Source of the DNA: Kolteria novifilia
GTDB taxonomy: Bacteria; Planctomycetota; Planctomycetia; Kolteriales; Kolteriaceae
Direction of reading: 5' to 3'
Assembly: GCA_007748055.1 (NCBI GenBank)
Contig: CP036279.1
Span: 3,968,001-4,032,000, forward strand
DNA: 64,000 nt
The notes beneath the pieces are model-generated. The model ran no database searches. It was not told where the DNA came from and worked only from the letters and a program-made list of their open reading frames with translations. The translations under genes were made by a program, and so were the position numbers. Shown in pieces: positions 7,553 to 16,745 of the stretch (its first letter is position 1; the number at the start of each line of letters is the position of its first letter).

Positions 7553-9067
7553 ATGAGCAGGACCATGCTACTTTGGGGAATCGCCGTTGCCGCCCTGCTG
7601 CAATCATCGCCGCTTCGGGCGGCGGATGAGGCGTCGACCAAGAAACGACCGAACTTTCTTTTCATCATTGTCGACGATCAATCACCCTTCGACTTGAAGG
7701 TCTACGATCCCAAGTCGACGCTCGACACGCCGAACATTGATCGCCTCGCGGCCCAGGGAATGGTCTTTGACGGGGCGTATCACATGGGTGCCTTCGTCGG
7801 CGCCGTGTGTACGCCCTCGCGTCATATGGTGATGTGCGGTCGCACCGTTTGGCACCTTCCCGGCAAGCGCCGCGGCAAGCTCCTCAATCCCAACGCCGAT
7901 GATCCTAAGCTCGTCCCGCCGGACCTGGCTCAGTACACGATGCCGGCGATCTTCAACCGCGCCGGCTACGACACGATGCGCACCTGCAAGAACGGCAACA
8001 GCTACGAAGCCGCCAATAAGCTCTTCACCGTGAGACACGATGCGACCAAGCGGGGCGGAACCGACCAATCCGGAAGCGTCTGGCACGGCGATCAAGTCCT
8101 CGACTACCTCAACGAGCGTGAGCAAGCCAAGGACGATGATCCCTTCCTGATTTACTTCGGCTTCTCGCATCCCCACGACACACGCGATGGGACGCCCGAA
8201 CTGCTCAAGAAGTACGGGGCCGTCAACCACACCGACAAGAACTCCCTTCCCCCGGCCGACCCCAAGCAACCGAAGCTTCCCCCGAATTACCTGGAGAAGC
8301 ATCCGTTTCATCACGGCCATCCGAACCTCCGCGACGAAGTCGCCGTCAGCGGCGTCTGGGAGAAACGTGACGAGCGCACCATTCGCAACGAACTCGGTCG
8401 TGAGTTCGCCTGCAGCGAGAACATCGACAAGCAAATCGGCCGCGTGCTGCAAAAGCTCGACGCGATGGGCGAACTAGACAACACCTACATCTTCTACACG
8501 TCCGATCACGGCATCGCGATCGGTCGGCACGGCTTGCAGGGAAAACAAAATCTCTACGAGCACACCTGGCGCGTCCCCTTCATCGCCAAGGGACCGGGCA
8601 TCAAGGCGGGCTCGCGAGTGCAAGGGAACATCTACCTTCTCGACGTCCTCCCGACGCTGTGCGATCTAGCCGGGATCAAGACTCCCAAGACAGTTGAGGG
8701 CGAGAGCTTCAAGCCCGTCCTCGACGGCAAGGAGTCGGCCATCCGCGATGTCCTCTACGGCGTCTACTGCGGCGGGACCAAGCCCGGGATGCGAAGCGTC
8801 AAGAAGGGCGACTGGAAGCTGATCAAGTACGACGTGCTCGATGGAAAGGTCCGCGAGACGCAGATGTTCAATCTCGCGAAGAACCCGCACGAGTACCTCC
8901 CCGAGCATCAGCGGGACAATCCTCTCGAGACCGATCTCGCGGAAGATCCCAAGTACAAGGAAAAGCGGGCGGAGATGGAGGCGCTTCTGCTCGCGGAGAT
9001 GGAGCGACTCGACGATCCCTATCGCTTTTGGGACCAAGGATCGACCGACACCAAGTCGACCAAGTAG
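7553..9067 (+). CDS. Secreted sulfatase
   Basis: The protein has 504 residues from ATG 7553; a GTG at 7541 is too close to the AGGAG site. The signal peptide is LLWGIAVAALLQSSPLRA. The metal-binding DD is at 41-42 (FIIVDDQ). The sulfatase signature VCTPSR lies at 85-90; Cys86 would be converted to formylglycine. A later YTSDHG segment and LQGKQNLYEHTWRVPFIAKG complete the type I sulfatase active site. It should remove sulfate esters, probably from polysaccharides, outside the cytoplasm; substrate unknown. The next sulfatase gene is convergent and ends 35 bp away. Confidence 0.95.
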   Translation: MSRTMLLWGIAVAALLQSSPLRAADEASTKKRPNFLFIIVDDQSPFDLKVYDPKSTLDTPNIDRLAAQGMVFDGAYHMGAFVGAVCTPSRHMVMCGRTVWHLPGKRRGKLLNPNADDPKLVPPDLAQYTMPAIFNRAGYDTMRTCKNGNSYEAANKLFTVRHDATKRGGTDQSGSVWHGDQVLDYLNEREQAKDDDPFLIYFGFSHPHDTRDGTPELLKKYGAVNHTDKNSLPPADPKQPKLPPNYLEKHPFHHGHPNLRDEVAVSGVWEKRDERTIRNELGREFACSENIDKQIGRVLQKLDAMGELDNTYIFYTSDHGIAIGRHGLQGKQNLYEHTWRVPFIAKGPGIKAGSRVQGNIYLLDVLPTLCDLAGIKTPKTVEGESFKPVLDGKESAIRDVLYGVYCGGTKPGMRSVKKGDWKLIKYDVLDGKVRETQMFNLAKNPHEYLPEHQRDNPLETDLAEDPKYKEKRAEMEALLLAEMERLDDPYRFWDQGSTDTKSTK

Positions 9068-9102
9068 CGGTTGCAACCTGACGGCGACGACTCGTCGTTC
9101 CC

Positions 9103-10485
9103 CTACGGCGAGGTCGTCCCGTTCTGACTCAAATCGAATGGCTCGGGCGGTCGCTCTCCCTTCGGAGAGATCTTCTCGAAAACCGCCTCGAGCCGTTCGC
9201 GAGCCCCCTTCGCTTCCACGTCCTCCGGTTTCGCCTTCGTCTCGCTTGGCAACGAGCGGGCATCGAGAAGTCGGCCGTTTTCGCGGAAGAGTCGCCAGGA
9301 ACCATCAAAAAGGTTCTCGCCCCCACCATACCTCTTGGTCTTCACGATGCCGTGATGAACCCAATCGCGGCGCGTGCCCGGCTCGCCCTTGAGCTGCGGT
9401 ACGATGCTGCGCCCATCGATCGCGATCGACTCGGGAACTCTTGTCCCCGAGAGTTCGCAATAGGTCGGAAAGAGATCGACGATGTCGACCAAGTCATTGC
9501 AGACCTGCCCCCTGGGAACGGAGTCGGGCCCCCACACGATCATCGGCACGTGCGTTCCCGCATCGCCAAGCTTGAATTTGCCCCCATTGACGAGTCCCGC
9601 CGCGGTGTGCCGCGTGTGGTTGCGCTCATTCGGATCGCCCGCGTTGGGGTTCTTAAAGTCCTCCTCGTGGGTGCCGTTGTCCCCCATGAAGATGACATAA
9701 GTCTTCTCGCGAATCCCGAGCGATTCGGTCGCCTCGAGGATGCGTCCGACCAGGCGATCCATGTAGTGGATCATGTTCCCGAGACTGGCCTGACGACCAA
9801 GTTCCTTGTCCTCGGGCGTTTGAATGATCGGATCGTGTGGTAAGAGTTCGTTGTGAACGATCAGGAAGGGCTTGCCGGCCTCTTTCGCTTCGGCCATCTG
9901 TTCGATCACGTAGTCGGCGAGGACGTCGGGACCGAACCGCTTGGCGATGTCGTCGCGGATTTGACCGTCTTCGCTGAACGTCGGCGTCCAGTGACGCAAT
10001 GTCTTCTTACCGTCCCGCCAGATCTGCCAGACACACCAAGAGTCGAACCCGGCATCGCGGATGTGATCGGGCCAGACCTCGAGCGTCGCCAACTGCCACT
10101 TGCCGGTCACGCTGGTGGCGTAGCCGTTGGCTCGCATCAACTGGGCGAAGGTTGGCATCGCTTGGAAATCAACCTTCTGCCGCGTGCCCCGATGAACTGG
10201 AAGCACGCCGTAGTGACGATGCCGCGTCGTGTAGAGCCCCGTGTGCATGCTCACGCGCGAGGGTGTACAGACCGGACTGGTGTAGGCCCGTCGAAAGAGA
10301 AGCCCCTCCCGCGCCATCTTGTCCAGATGCGGCGTGTCGAAGTCGAGCCCGCCGTAGCTCCCCAACGCCTCGTAGCCAATGTCGTCGGCGAAGATGAAGA
10401 GGATGTTGGGGCGATCGTCCGGCTCGGGGGCGGATTCGGCGGCGAGAACTCCAAAGACCATCCACGTGATGAGCAGGTGACTCAA
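9103..10485 (-). CDS. Secreted sulfatase (TTG start)
   Basis: This one has 460 residues. The start is TTG 10485: AGGAG stands 8 nt upstream, and the next in-frame ATG lies within the signal segment (LLITWMVFGVLAA). DD at 34-35 (IFADDIGYEALGSYGG) binds metal, and PVCTPSR holds the formylglycine cysteine at 73. GDNGTHE and HTRHTAAGLVNGGKFKLGD are further active-site blocks. Type I sulfatases hydrolyse sulfate esters; the substrate is not predictable. The C-terminus is rich in charge (about 60 residues after DARSL). It is a close neighbour of two more sulfatases but shares no operon with the convergent one. Confidence 0.93.
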   Translation of the reverse strand: MSHLLITWMVFGVLAAESAPEPDDRPNILFIFADDIGYEALGSYGGLDFDTPHLDKMAREGLLFRRAYTSPVCTPSRVSMHTGLYTTRHRHYGVLPVHRGTRQKVDFQAMPTFAQLMRANGYATSVTGKWQLATLEVWPDHIRDAGFDSWCVWQIWRDGKKTLRHWTPTFSEDGQIRDDIAKRFGPDVLADYVIEQMAEAKEAGKPFLIVHNELLPHDPIIQTPEDKELGRQASLGNMIHYMDRLVGRILEATESLGIREKTYVIFMGDNGTHEEDFKNPNAGDPNERNHTRHTAAGLVNGGKFKLGDAGTHVPMIVWGPDSVPRGQVCNDLVDIVDLFPTYCELSGTRVPESIAIDGRSIVPQLKGEPGTRRDWVHHGIVKTKRYGGGENLFDGSWRLFRENGRLLDARSLPSETKAKPEDVEAKGARERLEAVFEKISPKGERPPEPFDLSQNGTTSP

Positions 10486-10524
10486 CGCTTGCTCTCCTGA
10501 TTGGTGACGATGCGAACGGCGACG

Positions 10525-11115
10525 TCACTTCATCGTACAGTAGGGTTGGTGCGCGTAGTACTTCGGACGGGAATCGATTCGAACGTGCAACCACGCGACG
10601 CCCATCCCAGCCGTGCTCAGCCACAGCGGCGCGGTACCGAGCCGGAGCTCGATCGCGTTGGCGATCGCTTGCCAAAGTTGGTCGCACTGCTCCGGCGGCG
10701 CGAGACGAAGAAACGCCCCCAGGTGCCCATACGCGGAGACCTGAGCTCGGGGAGCCGGGACAATCATGATGGCGTCACCGCGCAAGTTCGGGAACGTCAG
10801 TACCGAGTGCAAGGCGCCGGCGGCACGAAACTGGTTGGCGAACGCGTTCGCGTCGACGGCACGCTCGAGGTTCGGCGCATCGATCGCGACGAACTCGAAC
10901 GGGCGATCGACGGTCCGGTTCGTGATCGGGGGCGTTTCCCAACGAAAGCTCCCGTAGGGCAGCTTCGACAGGTAGTCGCTGAAAAACTCCCGGAAGGTGT
11001 GGTCCTCACGCCACAGGTCAAGAACCTCGGAAAAGCGCAGCGGACTCTTCTCTCGCATCATCGCGACGCGAGTAACTCGCCCTCCGCGGAGCTGTTCGCT
11101 ATCAGCGTTCCACAT
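10525..11115 (-). CDS. DUF6940 family protein
   Basis: The reading frame opens at 11214, but conserved sequence begins near MWNADSEQL, so ATG 11115 is given (196 residues); the exact start is uncertain. Conserved blocks are LDLWREDHTFREFFSDYLS, FRWETPPITN, PFEFVAIDAP, FPNLRGDAIMIVPAP, YGHLGAFLRLAP and the C-terminal GMGVAWLHVRIDSRPKYYAH. This order matches the DUF6940 family of unknown function. There is no signal peptide or membrane segment, so it is probably cytoplasmic. Its stop is 40 bp from the start of the 9103-10485 sulfatase on the same strand, so the two may be co-transcribed. Confidence 0.8.
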   Translation of the reverse strand: MWNADSEQLRGGRVTRVAMMREKSPLRFSEVLDLWREDHTFREFFSDYLSKLPYGSFRWETPPITNRTVDRPFEFVAIDAPNLERAVDANAFANQFRAAGALHSVLTFPNLRGDAIMIVPAPRAQVSAYGHLGAFLRLAPPEQCDQLWQAIANAIELRLGTAPLWLSTAGMGVAWLHVRIDSRPKYYAHQPYCTMK

Positions 11116-11275
11116 ACATCGTTCCGGGTCGTCTCGCGGGCCCATCCCTGTGCCTGTGGTCGCAAGTCGACGGTTCACGCTAGTCCGATCGCGACCAGTC
11201 GTTTGTTTTAGCAACGGCCGGACCGAGCGGGAGGTCAGATGTCGGAAAAGATCGCGAAGCTCGCCCCCCGAGCCC

Positions 11276-13117
11276 CTACTTGCGATTCACGTAGACAAAG
11301 TAGGCTCCGGTCACCTCATTGCCCGACTCGTCGAGAAACGAGGTCTGAAGCTCGGTCGGACCTTTCGCCAAGGGAACGGTAAAAGTGACCGACTCCCCGT
11401 CGGCCCCTGGCTCGGCACGGGCCTCGTGGCTACCAATGCGGATCGCGCCTTCGCGAATCGGCAGCGGGGATCCCTTCACGTAGGTGCCGTCGGTGACCCG
11501 CACTTCGGGGGCAGCTTCGGCCAGCTTCAACCGGCTTTCGCGGGGCCAGCGGCGCAGCTCGAATTCGTAGTGACCGGGATGATCGACGATCAGATGCCAG
11601 ACGCCATTCTTGCGAACGCCCCGACGGATCTGCGCCTGCTGGTCGACGAAGACATCGAGCCATTCGCACGCCGTCAGCAGCGTCGGGTTGTCGGCCTCGT
11701 GACCGATGACGACCCGTTGGGGTTGCTTGGCCGTCTCCTCGACACCCGCCCACCAGTCATCCAAGTGAGCCCGCATTTTTTGGACGATATCCGGATGCTG
11801 CGACGCGACGTCTCGATCTTGGTGCGGATCGTCACGCAAGTCGTAGAGTCGCTCGCCCTCGAGCAACCGCCAGTTCTTCCAGAGGACCGCCGCCCCGTTC
11901 TTCCTCGGCACCGCCCGATTGTTGGGGCCATCGTGCGAGCGACGTCCCGGCATGCGGCTGTAGTTGATCACCAGCATCCGATCATCCAGTTGATCGACCT
12001 CACCGCGGAGGAGCGGAGCCAGACTCGTCCCATCGAGTGACGTCGGCAATCCCGAGAGACCGCAACACTCGGCAAGCGTGGGCAAGAGATCCTGAACCTG
12101 CGTCAGCTCGTCGACCTCGCGGGCGGCGCCAAGATCGCCAGCAGGCCAGCGGACAAAACAGGGAACGCGGTGTCCCCCTTCCCAGAGCGTTACCTTCTTG
12201 CCGCGCATCCCGGCGTTGAAGTACTTCTCCCCCATCGTGCTTCCGTTGTCGGTCAGGAAGATGACGATTGTGTCATCGGCTAATCCCTCGCGCTCGAGGA
12301 AATCGTCAAGCCGCCCCATGTTCTCGTCAATGTTGGCGCACATCGCCAGGAAACTGACGAGTGCCACTCGCAACTGTTTCGGCAAATGGTCAACGATGTC
12401 GGCGTTCCGCTTCATCGCTTCGCGGATCGGTTCCCGGTAGCGTTCGGGAACAAAATGGGGCCAGTGAGCGGCGTTGAGCGGTAGGTAGACGAAAAAGGGT
12501 TGGCCGTCCTTTTGACTCGCGATCCACTCCATCGCTTCGCGAAAGAAGACGTCGGTGCAGTAACCCTTTTCCCGGACGCGGGCGCCATTGCGAACGTAGG
12601 TATCGTCGAAATAGTCGTTGTCCCAGTAGTCGGGCACGGAGTTGATGTGCGAGGAAGGAAACCAGAGCGTCTCGTCGAATCCACGATCCTCGGGCCGATA
12701 GGGAAAGTTGTCCCCGAGATGCCACTTGCCGAAGATCCCCGTCCGATACCCGCCCGCTCGGAAGTAGTCCGCCATCGTCCGCAGTTCCGGCCGCAACAGC
12801 GTTCGGCCACTGCTGACGTTCATCGCTCCGTTTCGAAACGCGTCGAGCCCGGTCAGGAGTTGGCCCCGCGTCGGCGTGCACATCGGCGCGACGTGAAAGT
12901 CGTTCAGCCGAATCGACTGCGAGGCCAACCGATCCAAGTGCGGCGTCTGGAGGATCGGATTCCCGTGACAGGAAAGTTCGCCGTACCCCTGATCGTCGCT
13001 CATCACGATGATGACGTTCGGTGGCCGCTCGTCGGCTCCGGCGCCGGTGGCATCGAGACTTCCGAGCATCATCGCCGCGATCAGGAGAGGACGGATCGCA
13101 CGATCTCTCAACATCAT
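11276..13117 (-). CDS. Secreted arylsulfatase with extra C-terminal domain
   Basis: The predicted product has 613 residues. Three clustered ATGs open the frame; GGGGG abuts the first, so ATG 13117 (6-nt spacing) is preferred. The signal peptide is PLLIAAMMLGSLDATGAGA. VMSDDQGYGELSCHG contains the metal-binding DD, and APMCTPTRGQLLTG holds the formylglycine cysteine (residue 80); the Ser of the usual C-x-P-S-R is Thr, which keeps the C-x-P-x-R core. GKWHLGDN and FLTDNGSTMG are further sulfatase blocks. About 125 residues after the sulfatase fold, from ADNPTLLTACEW on, form a beta-rich extra domain ending in GAYFVYVNRK, seen in some planctomycete sulfatases and possibly carbohydrate-binding. 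Confidence 0.93.
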   Translation of the reverse strand: MMLRDRAIRPLLIAAMMLGSLDATGAGADERPPNVIIVMSDDQGYGELSCHGNPILQTPHLDRLASQSIRLNDFHVAPMCTPTRGQLLTGLDAFRNGAMNVSSGRTLLRPELRTMADYFRAGGYRTGIFGKWHLGDNFPYRPEDRGFDETLWFPSSHINSVPDYWDNDYFDDTYVRNGARVREKGYCTDVFFREAMEWIASQKDGQPFFVYLPLNAAHWPHFVPERYREPIREAMKRNADIVDHLPKQLRVALVSFLAMCANIDENMGRLDDFLEREGLADDTIVIFLTDNGSTMGEKYFNAGMRGKKVTLWEGGHRVPCFVRWPAGDLGAAREVDELTQVQDLLPTLAECCGLSGLPTSLDGTSLAPLLRGEVDQLDDRMLVINYSRMPGRRSHDGPNNRAVPRKNGAAVLWKNWRLLEGERLYDLRDDPHQDRDVASQHPDIVQKMRAHLDDWWAGVEETAKQPQRVVIGHEADNPTLLTACEWLDVFVDQQAQIRRGVRKNGVWHLIVDHPGHYEFELRRWPRESRLKLAEAAPEVRVTDGTYVKGSPLPIREGAIRIGSHEARAEPGADGESVTFTVPLAKGPTELQTSFLDESGNEVTGAYFVYVNRK

Positions 13118-13169
13118 GAACATCCCCCGTTAGGGACTTCACCGCGAGTCAACTCGTCACCGAAGCGTT

Positions 13170-14219
13170 TCACGGTCTCTCTTCGTTCGACGACACAGCC
13201 GGCGGCTGACTGACCAAATGACGAAGCGCTTCCCGGACACGAGCTGCCTGGCTCGAGTTCATGAGCAAGTAGCGATCGCGCCCATCGCCGCTCGGATCAA
13301 ACCGCGTGAACCCGTCCTTCTCGACCGTGACGAGCCCCGGATCGGATAGCCCGAAGTAGTCGTGATCGGATCTGACGGCGTATAGGACACTCGTCAAATC
13401 CCAGCTCGGACGATCGTGGTTCGGCCCGCTATGCAAGAGATAGCTCTCCGGCACGATGTGAGGGTCGGCGTAGTCGAAGTCGCGAGCGATGCTCTCTCTC
13501 GGGTAACGGACCGCGATGCCGATCTCGAAGCCACTCCAGATCACCGGCACGCTCGTCGGCCACAGGCGGGCGAACCGTTCCATCGAACCAATGCCGTTGA
13601 TGACATTCGCTTCCAGGAAGTGGTCGTTTCCGATGATGGGCTCGAAGGCACCCGCCATGACGGAGACCAATCGGACTTTCTTCTCGACCAACTCACGTCC
13701 GGTCAGGGAGCTGCTCGCGTCGGCCGGCGACTCGACGAGGTCGGCGAGATTGGCCGCGAGCCCCACTTGGACGATGACGACCGATCGGTCCGGCTGAGCG
13801 ACGAGCGTCTTTCGCAACACCGTCACCGCATCGGGAAGTGACTCGTTGGAGAGAACATCGTGAGGGTAGCGAAACGCATCCCCATCGCGACGGTTGACGA
13901 GCTGCAAGTATTTGCTTTGGCGTCGCTGGGCGTCTTGCGTTACCCCGATCGGGATGTCGCCGCGACCATAGAAGGTGTTGACGGCGTCGACGAAGGGGCC
14001 GGTGAGCGGATTGATCTTCGAGATCGTCACCGCGAGGAGGTCGCACTCCCGCCGATCCGCGAGCGTGTGAAGCATCGCCAATGCCAAGACATCGTCCACG
14101 TCGCCGGTAATGTCGGTGTCGAAAATGACTCGTACCGGCCCGTCCGTCCGGGCATCGGGTTCGCTTGTCGCCCCTCCCAGCAAGGCGAGCCCAAGCAGCA
14201 AGCTGGCCATGTTAGTCAT
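13170..14219 (-). CDS. Exported inosine-uridine-preferring nucleoside hydrolase family protein
   Basis: ATG 14219 (349 residues) overlaps the permease stop as ATGACTAA, with GGGGGA upstream, so translation is probably coupled. The N-terminus LLLGLALLGGATS looks like a signal peptide. The calcium-binding aspartate cluster FDTDITGDVDDVLAL is the hallmark of the family, and the C-terminal WDLTSVLYAV supplies the last aspartate. The enzyme should release the base from nucleosides, giving ribose. As the last gene of a ribose uptake operon, it points to nucleosides as the source of the sugar. A clear paralogue lies at 19056-20174. Confidence 0.9.
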   Translation of the reverse strand: MTNMASLLLGLALLGGATSEPDARTDGPVRVIFDTDITGDVDDVLALAMLHTLADRRECDLLAVTISKINPLTGPFVDAVNTFYGRGDIPIGVTQDAQRRQSKYLQLVNRRDGDAFRYPHDVLSNESLPDAVTVLRKTLVAQPDRSVVIVQVGLAANLADLVESPADASSSLTGRELVEKKVRLVSVMAGAFEPIIGNDHFLEANVINGIGSMERFARLWPTSVPVIWSGFEIGIAVRYPRESIARDFDYADPHIVPESYLLHSGPNHDRPSWDLTSVLYAVRSDHDYFGLSDPGLVTVEKDGFTRFDPSGDGRDRYLLMNSSQAARVREALRHLVSQPPAVSSNEERP

Positions 14220-15219
14220 GAGCTTTCCCCCAGTTCCTTCGCAGCGCGTCGAGCAAGACGGCGACGACAATGACACTTCCGGTGATGATCCGTTTGGTCG
14301 GATCGGACGCTCCCACTTGAGCCAGCCCGGTTTGCAAGACGGTGATCATCAAGACCCCGAAGAAGGTACTGATGATCGAGCCGCGACCACCGGCAAGACT
14401 GGTTCCCCCGATGACGCAGGCCGCGATCGCCGCGAGTTCCAACCCGACCGCCGCGTTGGGATCGGCCGACGAGAGACGCGATGTTTGGATCACGCCGCCA
14501 AGTCCCGCGAGTAGCCCACTGATCGCGAAGACGCTGATCGCGTAGGGCTCGGAGCGAATTCCCGCCATGCGCACCGCTTCGGCATTGGTCCCAATCGCCA
14601 CCAAGTAGCGACCGAAAACCGTCCTCGTCAGGAGGAGCTGTCCGCACACCACGATCGCGACGGCGAGCAGGAATGCCGGCGACACGAAGAGCCCCGGCAT
14701 CGGCGTCCCGATCCATTCGACTGAGGAGCCGATGTACTTCGTTCGCGAGTCGGTGATGAGGTAGGCCCCTCCCCGCGCGATCTCGAGCATCCCGAGGGTG
14801 ACGATGAAGGAGGGAATCCGCGCGTAAACGCTTACGACGCCGTTGAAGCACCCGCATCCCGCTCCGGCCAGGAGGCAGGCCGGCACCGCCGCCCAGAGCG
14901 GCCAGCCGCCATCGACCATGAGAGCGCCGACCACCGCCGAGGAAAGAGCCAGGACCGAACCGACCGAAAGGTCGATCCCCGCCACGATGAGGACAAGCGT
15001 CATGCCCACGGAGATGACGGTCAGATCGGGAATCTGGTTGGCCAGTGAGGCGAGTGTCGTCAGGCTCAGGAAGTTGCGACTCATCAGGCCGAAGATCAGC
15101 ACCAACACGCCGAGCACTGCCACCATCCCGACATAAGGGATCGACGAGGCCAGCAGACTCGAGGTGGTTTGCCGCACACTCCGCTTGGGGGAAGTCTCTC
15201 CCACGTCTTGGTGCTTCAC
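14212..15219 (-). CDS. rbsC: Ribose-type ABC transporter permease (RbsC-like)
   Basis: GTG 15219 overlaps the stop of the ATPase gene (GTGA) and has GAGGAGG upstream, which sets the start inside a longer open frame; the product has 335 residues. It is strongly hydrophobic, with about nine or ten membrane segments such as MVAVLGVLVLIFGLMS and VISVGMTLVLIVAGIDLSVGS. The latter contains the GIDLSVGS signature of sugar permeases of the ribose/xylose family, and VIGGTSLAGGRGS is also conserved. It would form the channel for ribose with the neighbouring ATPase and binding lipoprotein. Confidence 0.93.
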   Translation of the reverse strand: MKHQDVGETSPKRSVRQTTSSLLASSIPYVGMVAVLGVLVLIFGLMSRNFLSLTTLASLANQIPDLTVISVGMTLVLIVAGIDLSVGSVLALSSAVVGALMVDGGWPLWAAVPACLLAGAGCGCFNGVVSVYARIPSFIVTLGMLEIARGGAYLITDSRTKYIGSSVEWIGTPMPGLFVSPAFLLAVAIVVCGQLLLTRTVFGRYLVAIGTNAEAVRMAGIRSEPYAISVFAISGLLAGLGGVIQTSRLSSADPNAAVGLELAAIAACVIGGTSLAGGRGSIISTFFGVLMITVLQTGLAQVGASDPTKRIITGSVIVVAVLLDALRRNWGKAHD

Positions 15220-16745
15220 GCGACCTCCTCCCCGCTCCGTCGGTAGCCCGCGAACGAGGCTCGCATGATCGCGTCGCGCGACCAGCTTGACCGATCGAAG
15301 GTGCCGGTCACTCGGCCCGCCGACATGACGGTGATGCGATCGCAGGTCTCCAAGAGTTCGTCGAGGTCGCTGCTCACGATGACTAGCCCCTTTCCGTGAC
15401 GGGCAAGCGAGTCGAATAGCCGATAGAGTCGACGCCGTGCCGCGACATCGATCCCTCGCGTCGGCTCGTCGAACAGAAATACGTCGGCATCGCGAAGCAG
15501 CCACTTCGCCACCGCGACCTTCTGTTGGTTCCCGCCGCTGAGCGTTCCCACGGCCTGTTCAATGCTCGTGCAACGCGTTTCGAGCGACTCAAGCAGCCGA
15601 GCCGTTTCCGACGCCTCCGCTCTCCGATGGAGATAGCCCAACTTGCTCGAAAAGCGATCGAGGCTGCAAAGCGTCGTGTTGATCAGCAGCGACAGGGACA
15701 GCAGCAATCCGTTCTGCTTTCGGTCTTCTGTCACCATCGCCATGCCGTGAGCGACCGCGGCGCTCGGGTGGTCGAATCGTCGCGGCGTCGGATCCTCACC
15801 AAGGTAGAGTTCCCCCGCCTCGGCCCGATCGGCCCCGAAGATCGCCCGCAGCAGTTCCGTTCGACCCGAACCGACCAGACCCGCGATTCCCAGGCGCTCT
15901 CCCGCGCGGACTTCCAAGCTGACGTTGTCGACCATGGGCAAGCGTGACAGACCCACCACCCGAAGTAGCGAGTGCGAGCCGGCGTGGCTGCGCCACTGAC
16001 CCGCGTGAGACGACTCGTCCGAGGTCTCCCCTGTCATGAGCTGGACCATCCCGTCCGGCGAGACCTCATGGGCGGCGACGGTGGCCGCCGTTCGACCGTC
16101 GCGCAGCACCGTGAGCCGGTCGGCCAACCGCGTCACTTCCTCGAGACGGTGACTGATGTAGATCATCCCGACGCCCTGGGATCGAAGCTCGTCGAGCCAT
16201 CGAAAGAGCCGTCTCGACTCATCGCCGGTCAACGCGGCGGTCGGCTCATCGAGGATCAAGACGCGACAGTCACGATCGAGTGCCGAGGCGATCTCGACGA
16301 GTTGTTGTTGCCCCACGCCCAGCGTACCGGTCGCGGTATCGGCATCGATCTCGTTGAGACCAATCCGGTCAAGAGCGACTCTCGCTCGTCGGCGAAGAGC
16401 CCCGCGGTCGATCACTCCCAAACGCCGAGGCAGTCGATTGAAGAAGAGATTCTCCGCGACCGAGAGTGTCGAAAGAAGGTTGAGTTCTTGCTGCACAATC
16501 TGGATGCCGCACGACTCCGCCTGCTGCTTATCGCGAGGCGAGTACGTCTCACCACCGAGGGTCATCGTGCCGCCACTGGAGCGAGTCAACCCCGCGATGA
16601 TTCGGCAGAGCGTGCTCTTGCCCGCGCCATTGGCCCCCAGCAGCGCGTGAATTTCCCCCGCGCGAACGTCGAGGTCAACTCCATGAAGGACGCGGACCGC
16701 GTAGTCCTTGATGACACCTCGCGTCTCGAGGAGGGACCGGGTCAA
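15216..16745 (-). CDS. rbsA: Ribose-type ABC transporter ATPase, fused tandem domains (RbsA-like)
   Basis: TTG 16745 overlaps the stop of the binding-protein gene (TTGA) and has GGAG 8 nt upstream, giving 509 residues, the usual RbsA length; the upstream part of the longer open frame is shadow. The first domain has Walker A GANGAGKST, signature LGVGQQQLVEIA and Walker B VLILDEPTAALT. The second has a weakened Walker A (GLVGSGRTELL), signature LSGGNQQKVAVAKWL and Walker B VFLFDEPTRGID. This asymmetry is normal for sugar ATPases of this class. It energises uptake through the adjacent permease. Confidence 0.95.
   Translation of the reverse strand: MTRSLLETRGVIKDYAVRVLHGVDLDVRAGEIHALLGANGAGKSTLCRIIAGLTRSSGGTMTLGGETYSPRDKQQAESCGIQIVQQELNLLSTLSVAENLFFNRLPRRLGVIDRGALRRRARVALDRIGLNEIDADTATGTLGVGQQQLVEIASALDRDCRVLILDEPTAALTGDESRRLFRWLDELRSQGVGMIYISHRLEEVTRLADRLTVLRDGRTAATVAAHEVSPDGMVQLMTGETSDESSHAGQWRSHAGSHSLLRVVGLSRLPMVDNVSLEVRAGERLGIAGLVGSGRTELLRAIFGADRAEAGELYLGEDPTPRRFDHPSAAVAHGMAMVTEDRKQNGLLLSLSLLINTTLCSLDRFSSKLGYLHRRAEASETARLLESLETRCTSIEQAVGTLSGGNQQKVAVAKWLLRDADVFLFDEPTRGIDVAARRRLYRLFDSLARHGKGLVIVSSDLDELLETCDRITVMSAGRVTGTFDRSSWSRDAIMRASFAGYRRSGEEVA

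Noticed and set aside
10486-10499. Similarity of the sulfatase leader (CCAATCAGGAG) to the end of family A
   Set aside because: Only about a dozen bases match and neither core nor second terminus is present; chance similarity to a ribosome site is more likely.
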